From contig NZ_JAWKWO010000004.1 in the NCBI RefSeq assembly GCF_041397485.1, positions 310,001-374,000 of the forward strand: a stretch of DNA of 64,000 bases. The letters run 5' to 3'. The stretch is from Zhengella sp020637775 (GTDB taxonomy: Bacteria; Pseudomonadota; Alphaproteobacteria; Rhizobiales; Rhizobiaceae). Below the pieces are notes generated by a model. That model worked only from the letters and a program-made list of their open reading frames with translations, did no database searches and was not told the DNA's origin. Numbering within the stretch: position 1 is the stretch's first letter; every line of letters starts with the position of its first letter. The position numbers and the translations under genes were made by a program. Shown in pieces: positions 1 through 7,874 of this stretch.

Positions 1-1168
1 CGGCGTGATGAACCCGACCCCCAGCGCGGTGATCATCATCACGCAGAACTGGATTTCGTTCATCCCGATATTGTCGGCGAGCGGCTTCAGGATCGGCGCC
101 AGGATGACGATGTTGGGCGTCGTTTCCATGACGCAGCCGGCGGCAATGAGGATCATGATCATCAGCAGGATCAGCACCGTCGGATCATCGGTCAGCGAGG
201 TGATCGAATAGACGAAGCCCTGCGGCACGCCGAGGATGGCAAGCGCCTGGGCCAGCGGCAGCGAGAAGGCGATGATCGGCAGGATGACGCCGTTGACCTT
301 GGCGGAACTGACCAGCATGGACGGGAAGTCCGACAGCTTCAGTGTTCCCAGGATGAAGCCCAGGAACATGGTCACGATCACGGCGGTGGCACCGGCCTCC
401 GTGGGCGTGAGACGCCCGGAGAAGATGCCGTAGAAAATGATCCCCGGCACGATGAAGGCATACCAGCCGGACTTGAGCGCGCCGCCCAGCTGCCCCAGCC
501 ATTCGCCCATCGTCATCGGTTCGCCACCCTCCCAGGCGTAGAGCCTGTTCATGACGATGTTGGTGACGAGAATCGACACGAGGATGGCGATGCCCGGGAT
601 CAGCGCCGCCATGAACAGCGTGGAGGCCGAGATGCCCAGCACCAGACCGATGATGATGTAGGCGATGGAGGGCGGAATGAGGATGCCCGTGCACGCGCCG
701 GCGGCAACCAGCGCGCAGGCATAGGGGCGCGGATAGCCCGATTCCACCAGCCGGTCGATGGTCATCCGGCCGACCGCGGCGGCACCGGCGGCATCGGAGC
801 CGGAAATGGCGGAGAACATGCCGCAGACCAGCACCGTGGCGGACCCGAACCCGCCCTTCGTCCAGCAGGTCAGCGCCTCCGCAACGTCGAGGAACTTGCG
901 CGAAAGGCCGGTTCGCACCAGCACGTCGCCGGTCAGGATGAACAGCGGCACGGCGGTCAGGGCAAAGGCGTCGATACCGTCGAACAGGCTTTCGCCGACG
1001 AGACTGAGCGGCAGGGCGTTGGAGAAGACCAGCATGGCGATGGCCGCCGCGCCGATCGCCGCCCAGACCGGCACCGCCAGCATGACAAGGCCGACGAAGA
1101 TGAGAACGGGACCATAGAAATCCCAGCCGAGTTCGACGGCCTGGTTCTGCAACTGGTTCCAGAGCATG
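1..1168 (-). CDS. dctM: TRAP transporter large permease (DctM), C-terminus cut by window edge
   Basis: The reading frame starts at ATG 1168, behind a GGGGAGG ribosome site, and stays open to base 2, so about 389 residues are visible and the C-terminus lies outside the window. It encodes a very hydrophobic protein with the DctM hallmarks: FSAISGSDAAGAAAVG near residue 110, the ILIPPS motif near residue 145, and GRLTPTEAGATAV in the second half. DctM is the roughly 12-helix subunit that carries solute across the inner membrane with Na+ symport. The frame begins 12 bases after the dctQ stop, so the two are co-transcribed. The substrate cannot be read from the sequence. Confidence 0.93.
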
Positions 1169-1180
1169 ATGGACCTCCCC

Positions 1181-1696
1181 TCAATCGAACAGCTTGTCGC
1201 CTTCGTACACGGGGCGTCCGTGACGAAGGTCGCGCAGGTCGCGCGCCAGCGACTGCAGGAGACGGAAAGTCACCAGCGTGAAGCCCAGCGGAACGGCAGC
1301 CAGGAACCAGACCATGGAGACGCGCAAGCCATGGCTGACGGAGCCGAAGCGGGCCGAGACCATGACTGTTTCGAACGACCAGTAGAGCGCAACCAGCGCG
1401 ACGGCGAGCATGACGAGATCGCCGAACATGTAGAGCGCGGCCTTTGTCCGCTGGCCGACATAGTGCATCAGGACGTCGATGCGGATGTGCCCGCGCTCCT
1501 TCACCGCAGCCGCCGCGCCGATCCAGGCGAGGTAGATGAAGGAATAGCGCACGATCTCCTCGCCCCAGATGGACGAATAGGCGAAGACCTCCCGGCGGAT
1601 CACCTCGATGAACATGGTCACGACCAGCATCGTGTAGAAAACCAGGAGCGCCCAACGCTCGGCATTCCGGTTCAGCGCGTCAATGAATCCAGGCAC
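1181..1696 (-). CDS. dctQ: TRAP transporter small permease (DctQ)
   Basis: The product has 171 residues and about four hydrophobic helices. It shows the DctQ pattern of an amphipathic EVIRREVF segment after helix 1, then WGEEIVRYSFIYLAWIGAAAAVKERGHIRID, quoted here in parts: WGEEIVRYSF and KERGHIRID. DctQ joins DctM to form the membrane unit that receives ligand from the DctP binding protein. It sits between dctP (upstream, 111-base gap holding a strong hairpin) and dctM (12-base gap). Length and motif match the family. Which ligand the system carries is unknown. Confidence 0.92.
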   Translation of the reverse strand: MPGFIDALNRNAERWALLVFYTMLVVTMFIEVIRREVFAYSSIWGEEIVRYSFIYLAWIGAAAAVKERGHIRIDVLMHYVGQRTKAALYMFGDLVMLAVALVALYWSFETVMVSARFGSVSHGLRVSMVWFLAAVPLGFTLVTFRLLQSLARDLRDLRHGRPVYEGDKLFD

Positions 1697-1770
1697 GGCC
1701 TGTCCCTCCCTGTCCGGGCCGCGCCTTGCACGGCCCGCAACAACCGGTTGGTGCGTGTTTCAGATGAAGT

Positions 1771-1794
1771 GCGGGCCGGCAAAGGCCGGCCCGC
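1771..1794 (-). other. Intergenic stem-loop between dctP and dctQ
   Basis: A perfect 10-bp inverted repeat (GCGGGCCGGC / GCCGGCCCGC) with an AAAG loop lies just after the dctP stop. There is no T-tract, so a complete rho-independent terminator is unlikely. In binding-protein operons such hairpins commonly stabilise the upstream message, giving more binding protein than permease. That role is inferred here. Confidence 0.7.
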
Positions 1795-1807
1795 GCAGCG
1801 ACGCGCC

Positions 1808-2956
1808 TTACGCGTCGTGGACGTAATAGCGGCCCATGGTGCCGGCCGCCTCTTCCAGCTTTGCAAAGGTATCCATCGAGCCTGCCAGATCGACCTTGAA
1901 CTGGTCCCATTCGGAACGCTGGTAGCCGCCGGCGTCCTTCCACTCGGCAAGCTGGTCGTCATTGAGCGAATGGAACTCGACGCCGGCCTTGGCCAGCTCC
2001 GACATGGCATAGGCCCGTGCAGCCGGCACCTTGGCAAGGTTCTGCTGGGCGGTGATCTCGCCGGCAAACTCGATGCCTTCCTTCACATCTGCCGGCAGTC
2101 CGTTGAACCACTCCAGGTTGATCGAATAGACCTGGCTGTCCGGCACCGCCTGCGAGAAGGTGACGTGGCTGAGGATGTCCTTGAAGCCGAAGACGTAAAG
2201 CGCCCCGACGGAAGGATCGAGGGCATCGGCGACGCCCTGCTTGATGGCGGATGGCGTTTCGCCCCAGGCCACCGGCGTCGGGTTGGCGCCGACCATGCGG
2301 TAATATTGCTGGAGCATCTGGGATCCGGGCACGCGGAACTTCACGCCCGACAGGTCGGACGGCGTGATGACCGCATTGCCGCCCTTGCGCACGGCGACGA
2401 CACGCGGATCGATCACCACGTAGAACAGCGCCTTGAAGCCGGCGGCCTCGACCTTCGGATGAACCTCGGTCTTCCAGGCATCGGAATTGACGAGATTGAC
2501 GAAACGCTGGTTCGCGCCGCACAGGTAGGGCAGGTTGATCAGGTCGACGGCACTGGCGAAGGGCGCGAAGTTCGAAAGCGAATGCTGCGCCCCCTGGATG
2601 GTCCCCGCCTGCACCTTCTGCACCAGCGCGCCACCGGCGCCCAGCTGCCCGCCTGGCGCCAGCTTGACATAGACCTTGCCGTTGGTGGCGTTCTGGATGT
2701 TCTCCTTGAGGTCGAGCTGCATGATGGGATAGCTGCGCGACGCGCCCAGCACATAGGCCGTGGCGATGGTCATCGTATGCGCTGCGGCAGCCTCCCTCTC
2801 CCGCTCTTCCTTCGCTGTCTGCGCGGCAGCCTCTTCCGACCACAACGTACCGGCAGCGCCGGCCACCATGGCCGCGGTAAAGGCCCCCATGCCGCTCAGC
2901 TTGAGGAAATTGCGGCGCTCGGCCGATTTCAGCGTGTCTCGCGAATTGTCGCTCAT
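1808..2956 (-). CDS. dctP: TRAP transporter substrate-binding protein (DctP), Tat-exported
   Basis: The product has 382 residues. The N-terminus carries a twin-arginine motif, RRNFLKLSG with arginines 14 and 15, followed by a hydrophobic Ala-rich stretch and an AAAQ cleavage region near residue 46, so export by Tat is likely. The mature part has the DctP fold marks GGQLGAGGALVQKVQAG and the conserved ligand-contacting Arg segment DLSGVKFRVPG, then PTPVAWGETPSAIKQG. It binds solute in the periplasm for the DctQM pair encoded downstream. Its ATG overlaps the stop of the small membrane protein upstream (ATGA), so the two are translationally coupled. The FRVPG/ALDPS segments resemble the DctP7 type, often linked to 2-oxo acids, but the ligand is not certain. 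Confidence 0.92.
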   Translation of the reverse strand: MSDNSRDTLKSAERRNFLKLSGMGAFTAAMVAGAAGTLWSEEAAAQTAKEEREREAAAAHTMTIATAYVLGASRSYPIMQLDLKENIQNATNGKVYVKLAPGGQLGAGGALVQKVQAGTIQGAQHSLSNFAPFASAVDLINLPYLCGANQRFVNLVNSDAWKTEVHPKVEAAGFKALFYVVIDPRVVAVRKGGNAVITPSDLSGVKFRVPGSQMLQQYYRMVGANPTPVAWGETPSAIKQGVADALDPSVGALYVFGFKDILSHVTFSQAVPDSQVYSINLEWFNGLPADVKEGIEFAGEITAQQNLAKVPAARAYAMSELAKAGVEFHSLNDDQLAEWKDAGGYQRSEWDQFKVDLAGSMDTFAKLEEAAGTMGRYYVHDA

Positions 2957-3183
2957 CAGGTTTCTCCTCCCTGTTTGGAAACGTCCCTGCCCGCCTCGCG
3001 CGCCCGGCGCTCGAAGCCAAGGATGGCAATCACGAACAGGATGCAGAAGCCGAAGAGCACCAGCATCTCGCCAATATCACCGAGGAATGCGCCGATACGC
3101 GCGGCCCCGAGCGTGACGTTGAGGAGGAAGATACCGAACAGGCCGGCGGCGCCAGCCATGGCGTAACGGTCGTACCGGCGCAT
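2956..3183 (-). CDS. Small two-helix membrane protein leading the TRAP operon
   Basis: This is a 75-residue product with the start placed at ATG 3183, because GGGAGGA at 3188-3194 gives ideal spacing; a longer frame begins at 3201 but has no ribosome site. It contains two hydrophobic segments (around AGAAGLFGIFLLNV and MLVLFGFCILFVIAILGF) separated by a short charged link, and a basic C-terminal tail. No family is recognised. It is the first gene of the dctPQM operon, overlaps dctP by one base, and lies directly behind the LacI-type operators. A helper role for the transporter is inferred only from position. Confidence 0.72.
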   Translation of the reverse strand: MRRYDRYAMAGAAGLFGIFLLNVTLGAARIGAFLGDIGEMLVLFGFCILFVIAILGFERRAREAGRDVSKQGGET

Positions 3184-3216
3184 GATTTCCTCCCAAACCA
3201 TTCGTGACCGGGCCTT

Positions 3217-3252
3217 TGTAAGCGCTTACATTTCCGAATGCAAGCGTTTACA
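3217..3252. promoter_or_regulatory. Tandem LacI-type operators between TRAP operon and lacI-family gene
   Basis: A perfect 14-base palindrome, TGTAAGCGCTTACA (3217-3230), is followed 22 bases later by a close variant, TGCAAGCGTTTACA (3239-3252). Both carry the central CG and AAGC/GCTT arms typical of LacI/GalR-family sites. Centre-to-centre spacing of about two helical turns would let two dimers bind the same face. They sit in the divergent gap between the TRAP operon and the LacI-family gene, so both units could be controlled by that protein. Confidence 0.85.
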
Positions 3253-3286
3253 TTCAGATTTCCGTCGAATAGGATCGTTTTCCTGA

Positions 3287-4333
3287 ATGAGCGGCCCCGG
3301 TGAGATGAAAGACAGCCCGAGACCCACCTTGAGCGATGTTGCGCGCGCCGCCGGCGTTTCGACGGCAACGGTCTCACGCTGCCTAAACGAACCGGCCCTT
3401 GTGGTTCAGGCCACCCGCGAACGTGTCCTTCGCGCCGTCGAGGAACTCGGCTACACGCCGGATTTCAGTGGTCGGGCGCTTGCCTCGCGGCGGACCAACA
3501 CGGTTGGCGCGGTGATCCCGACCATGGAGAACGCCATCTTCGCCCGGGGCATCCAGGCTTTCCAGGAGGCGCTGAGCAATTCTGGCGTCACCCTTCTCGT
3601 GGCCAGCTCGGGCTATGATCCCGAACAGGAAGCAAGGCAGGTCCAGGCGCTGATAGGCCGCGGCGCCGACGGACTTCTGCTGATCGGCGCGGCCCGCCCG
3701 GCATCGACCTACGACCTGCTGAAGCGGCGCGGGATGCCATATGTGCTGGCCTGGAACCTGGGTTCCGGCGACGATCCCTTCGTCGGCTTCGACAATGCCG
3801 AGGCCGCCGCGCGGATGACCCGCGAGGTTCTCGCGATGGGCCATCGCGACATCGCGATGATCGCCGGTGTGACCGCCATGAACGATCGTGCCGCCGACCG
3901 CCTCCGGGGCGTCCGGAAAGCGCTTGGCGAGGCGGGCCTCGACGCGGATGCAATGCCGGTGGTCGAGGCCCCCTATTCCTTCGAGGACGGCAGCCGCGCC
4001 TTCGAGGCGCTCATGCAGCGCCATCCACGGCCTTCCGCCGTCATCTGCGGCAATGACGTGCTCGCCGTCGGCGCGATCAAGCGCGCGAAGTCCATGGGGC
4101 TTGCGATTCCGGACGACGTGTCGATCACCGGATTCGACGACATCGACATCGCCAGTTTCGTCACGCCCGCCCTGACAACCGTCCATGTGCCGCACCGGCG
4201 CATGGGTTCGGCGGCCGCGCAACTGCTGTTGCAGCTGATCGCCGGCGAGAGGGCGCGGCGGCGCGTGGAAATCGGTGTGGAACTGCGCATGCGCGGCTCC
4301 CTGGGCCCCGTCCCGGAGACCGCGGCAGGATAA
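3287..4333 (+). CDS. LacI/GalR-family transcriptional regulator
   Basis: The product has 348 residues. The N-terminal helix-turn-helix reads TLSDVARAAGVSTATVSRCLN (residues 14-34), followed by a hinge with ALASRRTNTVGAVIPTMEN, then a periplasmic-binding-protein-like sensor domain with the family signatures RADGLLLIGAARP-like GADGLLLIG, HRDIAMIAG and VICGNDVLAVGAIKRA, and DDVSITGFDDIDIASFVTPALTTV. It should bind the two palindromes just upstream and repress the divergent TRAP operon until its effector is present. The effector is unknown; it is most likely the TRAP solute or a product of it. An alternative ATG at 3305 would remove six residues and leave the HTH intact. Confidence 0.92.
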   Translation: MSGPGEMKDSPRPTLSDVARAAGVSTATVSRCLNEPALVVQATRERVLRAVEELGYTPDFSGRALASRRTNTVGAVIPTMENAIFARGIQAFQEALSNSGVTLLVASSGYDPEQEARQVQALIGRGADGLLLIGAARPASTYDLLKRRGMPYVLAWNLGSGDDPFVGFDNAEAAARMTREVLAMGHRDIAMIAGVTAMNDRAADRLRGVRKALGEAGLDADAMPVVEAPYSFEDGSRAFEALMQRHPRPSAVICGNDVLAVGAIKRAKSMGLAIPDDVSITGFDDIDIASFVTPALTTVHVPHRRMGSAAAQLLLQLIAGERARRRVEIGVELRMRGSLGPVPETAAG

Positions 4334-4343
4334 GGAAAAGACC

Positions 4344-4748
4344 ATGTACAAGAAGATCATCGTCGGACTTTCGCTGGAGCATGGCATCGCCGACCGGGCC
4401 TTGCGAACCGCCAGGGCACTCGGTGGCGACGGCGCCGAAATCCTGGCGGTACATGTCGCCGAACCGCTCCAGGGGTCGGTCCGTTTTCACATCAGGGAAG
4501 AAGACATGCAGAAAGCCCGCGCGCAGATGGAGGCGGACCTGCAGGAACGGCTCGCCGATCATCCCGATGTCACGCCGGTCGTGATCGACGGCCATGCGGG
4601 CCAATCCCTGTCTGAATATGCCGGGACGGTGGGCGCCGACTGCATCGTGGTTGCCTCGCACAAGCCGGGCCTGCGCGATTTCCTGCTCGGCTCGACGGCC
4701 GCGCGCATCGTTCGCCACGCCCCCTGCTCGGTGCACGTGCTGCGCTGA
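4344..4748 (+). CDS. Universal stress protein, UspA family
   Basis: The product is a single-domain UspA protein of 134 residues, starting MYKKIIVGLSLE and ending in the nucleotide-binding motif GSTAARIVRHAPCSVHVLR, with the GHAGQSLSEYAG and ADCIVVASHK blocks in between. The GSTA...ARxVRHAPCSV pattern fits the ATP-binding subgroup. The start is ATG 4344 behind AAGGAAAAG. It follows the LacI-family gene by 10 bases. UspA-type proteins are known partners of TRAP transporters (TeaD with TeaABC in Halomonas), so a role in tuning one of the two flanking TRAP systems is a reasonable inference. Confidence 0.9.
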   Translation: MYKKIIVGLSLEHGIADRALRTARALGGDGAEILAVHVAEPLQGSVRFHIREEDMQKARAQMEADLQERLADHPDVTPVVIDGHAGQSLSEYAGTVGADCIVVASHKPGLRDFLLGSTAARIVRHAPCSVHVLR

Positions 4749-4824
4749 CACCCCGTTCGGACGGTGCCCCCGTTCGGCGAACGAGGGCGGCGGCCAAGTG
4801 GCGCGCCGCGCCGGGCGCTTTTCA

Positions 4825-4851
4825 TTTTCATTTCGCTTGCTAAAATGAAAA
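4825..4851. promoter_or_regulatory. Probable operator before the DeoR-family gene
   Basis: A 9-bp inverted repeat, TTTTCATTT (4825-4833) and AAATGAAAA (4843-4851), lies about 30 bases before the DeoR-family start. An extra TTTTCA repeat precedes it and ACGAAAAT follows it. DeoR-family proteins often bind such T/A-rich TTTC/GAAA repeats. The related element before the second TRAP operon supports autoregulation plus control of that operon. Confidence 0.65.
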
Positions 4852-4881
4852 CGAAAATCCATCCGGACCGTTTTCGCTGCC

Positions 4882-5655
4882 ATGACACAGGCCCTCAATC
4901 CGCGCCAGATCGCCATCCTCAACCAGATCCGCCAGGCCGGACGGGTGTTCGTGGACGATCTTTCCGAAGCCTTCGCCACCACCCCGCAGACCATCCGTCG
5001 CGACCTCCAGATCCTGGCCGAGAGCGGCGAGGTCATGCGTTTCCATGGCGGCGCCTCGCTGCCCGCGGGCGTGGAATATACCGGCTTCGACATCCGGCGC
5101 ACCGTGGCGGCGGCACAGAAGGAAGCCATTGGCGCGGCGGTCGCGGCACGAATTCCCGACCGCACGATGGTGATGATCAACAGCGGCACCACGACCGCGG
5201 CCGTCGCCGCCGCGATGAAGCATCATGCCGGGATCAAGGTGCTGATCGACAATGTGAATATCGCCAATGACCTGAGGGGTTTTCCGGGCCTTGAAGTCCT
5301 TGTGCCGGGCGGTGTCCTGCGCCGCTCCGACGGAACGGTCCTGGGCGAGTCCTCGGTCGATTTCATTCGCCAGTTCCGCGCCGACATCGCGGTGATCGGC
5401 GCCGCCGCGATTGATGAGAACGGCGCGATGCTCGATTTCGATCTGGCGGAAGTCCACGTCACGCGGGCCATGATCCAGAGCGCCAAGCATGTCATCCTGG
5501 CGGCGGACAGTTCCAAGTTCGGCCGCTCCGCCCCCGTCTGCATCGACCAGCTCGGCAAGGTGCACACCCTTGTCACCGACCGCTTCGCCGCGCCAGCGCT
5601 GCGCGCGCTCTGCCAGGCACACGAGGTGGAACTGGTCGAGGCCGGTCCGGACTGA
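4882..5655 (+). CDS. DeoR/GlpR-family transcriptional regulator
   Basis: The product has 257 residues. The DeoR helix-turn-helix spans about residues 6-55: NPRQIAILNQIRQAGRVFVDDL, shortened here to RQIAILNQIRQAG and TTPQTIRRDLQILAESG. The sensor domain follows with MINSGTTTAAVA, the D-N-[VI]-N segment LIDNVNIANDL and the C-terminal ILAADSSKFGRSAPV block. Such proteins sense phosphorylated sugar intermediates. Inverted GAAA/TTTC repeats occur both in front of this gene and in front of the following TRAP operon, so it probably represses both. YihW/CsqR of the E. coli sulfoquinovose cluster is also DeoR-type, which fits the pathway proposed downstream but is not proof. Confidence 0.92.
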   Translation: MTQALNPRQIAILNQIRQAGRVFVDDLSEAFATTPQTIRRDLQILAESGEVMRFHGGASLPAGVEYTGFDIRRTVAAAQKEAIGAAVAARIPDRTMVMINSGTTTAAVAAAMKHHAGIKVLIDNVNIANDLRGFPGLEVLVPGGVLRRSDGTVLGESSVDFIRQFRADIAVIGAAAIDENGAMLDFDLAEVHVTRAMIQSAKHVILAADSSKFGRSAPVCIDQLGKVHTLVTDRFAAPALRALCQAHEVELVEAGPD

Positions 5656-5674
5656 CGATTCCTGATCCGCTCCC

Positions 5675-5712
5675 TTGACAGCGATTTTCGTTTGCGAGAG
5701 CATAACGAAAAT
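5675..5712 (+). promoter_or_regulatory. Promoter -35 box and DeoR-type operator of the second TRAP operon
   Basis: A consensus TTGACA at 5675-5680 is followed by a perfect 9-bp inverted repeat, ATTTTCGTT (5684-5692) and AACGAAAAT (5704-5712), with an 11-base spacer. The repeat covers the expected -35 to -10 interval, so a bound repressor would block polymerase. The -10 is weak (a CATAAC/AGCATA-like run near 5699-5706). The AACGAAAAT arm resembles the ACGAAAAT stretch before the DeoR gene. Confidence 0.72.
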
Positions 5713-5752
5713 AACGCGCACTAAAACGCGCAAGCCATGCTCGGGGAGGAAC

Positions 5753-6352
5753 ATGGTCAACGCTTTGGTCATCGCATTGAAGGTGCTGGTCGCGTTCAAC
5801 GACCGGGTCCTGCGCGTCGGCAGGACGGTGGCCTGGATCAGCCTCGCGCTGATGGTCGCGGTCATTCTCGCGCAGATCTTTTTCCGCTACGTCCTCAACA
5901 ACGCGCTGCCATGGCCGGACGAGGCGGCCCGTTTCCTGATGCTCTGGATGACAGGGCTGGTCGCGCCGCTGGCCTATCGCCATGGCGGCTTCGTGGCCAT
6001 CGAAATGGTACCTTACGCGCTCAAGGGCGCGGCCTCCCACCTGCTGGTGACCGCAATCCTGCTGGTCTCGCTCTGCGTCATCGTGGTCGCGTTCCGTTTT
6101 GGCTGGGACCACACGATGGGTTTCGGTGGCAACTTCGATTCCTCCTCGCTCAAGCTGCCCCTGGACATGATCGGGCTCGAAGCCGTGCGCGTAAAGCTCC
6201 GCTACATGTACGGATCGCTTCTTGTCTGCATGGCGCTGATGATCCCGGTGAACCTGGAAATGCTGTTGCGCCACGTGATCGGCATCATGCAGCCGGACAG
6301 GGCGCTGCCGGAGCCCGAATCCCTCCACTTCGCGGTCTCGGGGTCCGAATGA
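5753..6352 (+). CDS. dctQ: TRAP transporter small permease (DctQ), second system
   Basis: The product has 199 residues. The start is set at ATG 5753 because GGGGAGGA lies at 5743-5750; the longer upstream frame would run through the operator. It has four hydrophobic helices with the DctQ pattern AQIFFRYVLNNALPWPDEAARF and a long C-terminal helix pair; the first is quoted as FFRYVLNNALPWPDEAARF. The segment between helices 3 and 4 is longer than usual (about 30 residues, GFGGNFDSSSLKLPLD). It overlaps dctM by four bases (ATGA), so the two subunits are translationally coupled. It belongs to the set dctQ-dctM-dctP that follows the DeoR-family regulator. Confidence 0.92.
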   Translation: MVNALVIALKVLVAFNDRVLRVGRTVAWISLALMVAVILAQIFFRYVLNNALPWPDEAARFLMLWMTGLVAPLAYRHGGFVAIEMVPYALKGAASHLLVTAILLVSLCVIVVAFRFGWDHTMGFGGNFDSSSLKLPLDMIGLEAVRVKLRYMYGSLLVCMALMIPVNLEMLLRHVIGIMQPDRALPEPESLHFAVSGSE

Positions 6353-7845
6353 TGCTGGTCTGGTTCCTTCCCCTTTTCCTTGTCCTGCTGATGATCGGCC
6401 TTCCGGTCTTCTTCGCGCTGATGTTCGCGCCGGGCCTGCTGCTCTGGCTCAACGGCCAGGAGCGCGACCTGGCCCTGCTCTACCGCAACCTCTACAACGG
6501 CATGGACAGCTTCCCGCTGATGGCCCTGCCGTTCTTCATGCTGGCCGGCGAGGTGATGAACAGGGGCGGCATCACCGGCCGCCTGGTGGATTTCTCGCAG
6601 GCGCTGATGGGCCATCTGCGCGGCGGCCTGGCCCATGTGAACATCCTGTCTTCCATCCTTTTCGCCGGACTGTCCGGCTCCGCGGTTGCCGACACCTCGG
6701 CGCTCGGCTCGACGCTGATCCCGGCCATGGAGCGCAATGGCTATTCCCGGAAATTCGCGGCTGCCGTCACCGCCGCCAGTTCCGTCATCGGCCCCATCAT
6801 CCCGCCCTCGGGCATCATGATCATCTATGCCTATGTGATGGGCGAGAGCGTGGCCGCCCTGTTCCTGGCCGGCATCGTTCCCGGCCTGCTGGTCGGCGTG
6901 GGACTGATGGTCGTGGTGCGGCTGATGGCCGACCGCTACGATCTGCCCAAGGCCGAACGCATCGTGAAGCGCAACCAGGAGATCTCCACGATGGAGGACT
7001 GGGTATCCTTCATCCTGCTGCGCATCAACATCGCCGGCCTCATCCACGGTCTCTTCCTGCTGCTGGCCCCGGTTCACGGCGTCGGGTCCGCGGGCGCGGT
7101 GGCCGGCTGGGTCCTGTTCGCCGTCTTCCTGCTTGTCGCCCATGGCATCCTGCTGTGGGCGCGCCGCCGCGCCTCGCGTGATTTCCGCATTGTCTGCAAG
7201 AAGGCGGTGGCGCCGTTGCAGGCGCCGGTCATCATTCTCGGCGGCATTCTTGTCGGCGTCTTCACGCCGACGGAGGCTTCCGCGGCCGCCGTGGCCTATG
7301 CGCTGGCCGTCTCCTTCTTCGTGCTGCGCTCGATGAAGCTCTCGGACCTGCCCGGCATCCTGACCAAGTCGGCGCTCGGCGCCTCGACGGTTCTGCTGCT
7401 GGTGGGCGCCGCCGTCGCCTTCAAGACCGTGGTCAGCCTCAGCCACGCCCCGGAACATCTTGCATCCGCCATTCTCGACATGAGCAAGGATCCGCTGATC
7501 CTGCTGTTCCTGATCAACATCCTTCTGTTCATCGTCGGCATGTTCCTGGATGCCGGACCGGCGATCATCATCCTGGGTCCCATCCTGGCGCCCATTTTCG
7601 TGGAGATCGGCGTTCACCCGGTGCATTTCGCAATCATCATGTCGGTGAACCTGACCGTCGGGCTGGCCACGCCGCCCATGGGACTGGTGCTGTTCGTCGC
7701 CTCTTCGGTCTCCGGGGAAAAGGTGGAGACCATCTCCCGCGCCATCCTGCCATTCCTTGCCGTGGAAGTGCTGGTGATCTTCCTGATCACCTATTTCCCG
7801 GCCATTTCCATGACCGTGCCGACGATGGCCGGCTTCATCAAGTAG
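6349..7845 (+). CDS. dctM: TRAP transporter large permease (DctM), enlarged
   Basis: The product has 498 residues, longer than the usual roughly 425. Family motifs are clear: LFAGLSGSAVADTSALGSTLIPAM, quoted as GLSGSAVADTSALGS, then VIGPIIPPSGIMIIY, GVFTPTEASAAAVAYAL and GLATPPMGLVLF. The excess lies at about residues 211-278, between the first and second halves, where two additional hydrophobic segments (around IAGLIHGLFLLLAPV and VAGWVLFAVFLLVAHGILLW) are inserted. The start at ATG 6349 overlaps dctQ. It carries the solute across the inner membrane. Substrate identity is suggested only by the catabolic genes downstream. Confidence 0.92.
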   Translation: MMLVWFLPLFLVLLMIGLPVFFALMFAPGLLLWLNGQERDLALLYRNLYNGMDSFPLMALPFFMLAGEVMNRGGITGRLVDFSQALMGHLRGGLAHVNILSSILFAGLSGSAVADTSALGSTLIPAMERNGYSRKFAAAVTAASSVIGPIIPPSGIMIIYAYVMGESVAALFLAGIVPGLLVGVGLMVVVRLMADRYDLPKAERIVKRNQEISTMEDWVSFILLRINIAGLIHGLFLLLAPVHGVGSAGAVAGWVLFAVFLLVAHGILLWARRRASRDFRIVCKKAVAPLQAPVIILGGILVGVFTPTEASAAAVAYALAVSFFVLRSMKLSDLPGILTKSALGASTVLLLVGAAVAFKTVVSLSHAPEHLASAILDMSKDPLILLFLINILLFIVGMFLDAGPAIIILGPILAPIFVEIGVHPVHFAIIMSVNLTVGLATPPMGLVLFVASSVSGEKVETISRAILPFLAVEVLVIFLITYFPAISMTVPTMAGFIK

Positions 7846-7874
7846 TTCCAGAGGAAACCGCAAAGGAGGAGACA

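Noticed and set aside
1166..3166. Long plus-strand open frame of about 666 codons
   Set aside because: It is antisense to dctQ, dctP and the small membrane protein, which have family motifs and ribosome sites. High GC makes long antisense frames common.
3287..4387. Minus-strand frame opposite the LacI-family gene
   Set aside because: The plus strand encodes an intact LacI-family protein with HTH and sensor motifs.
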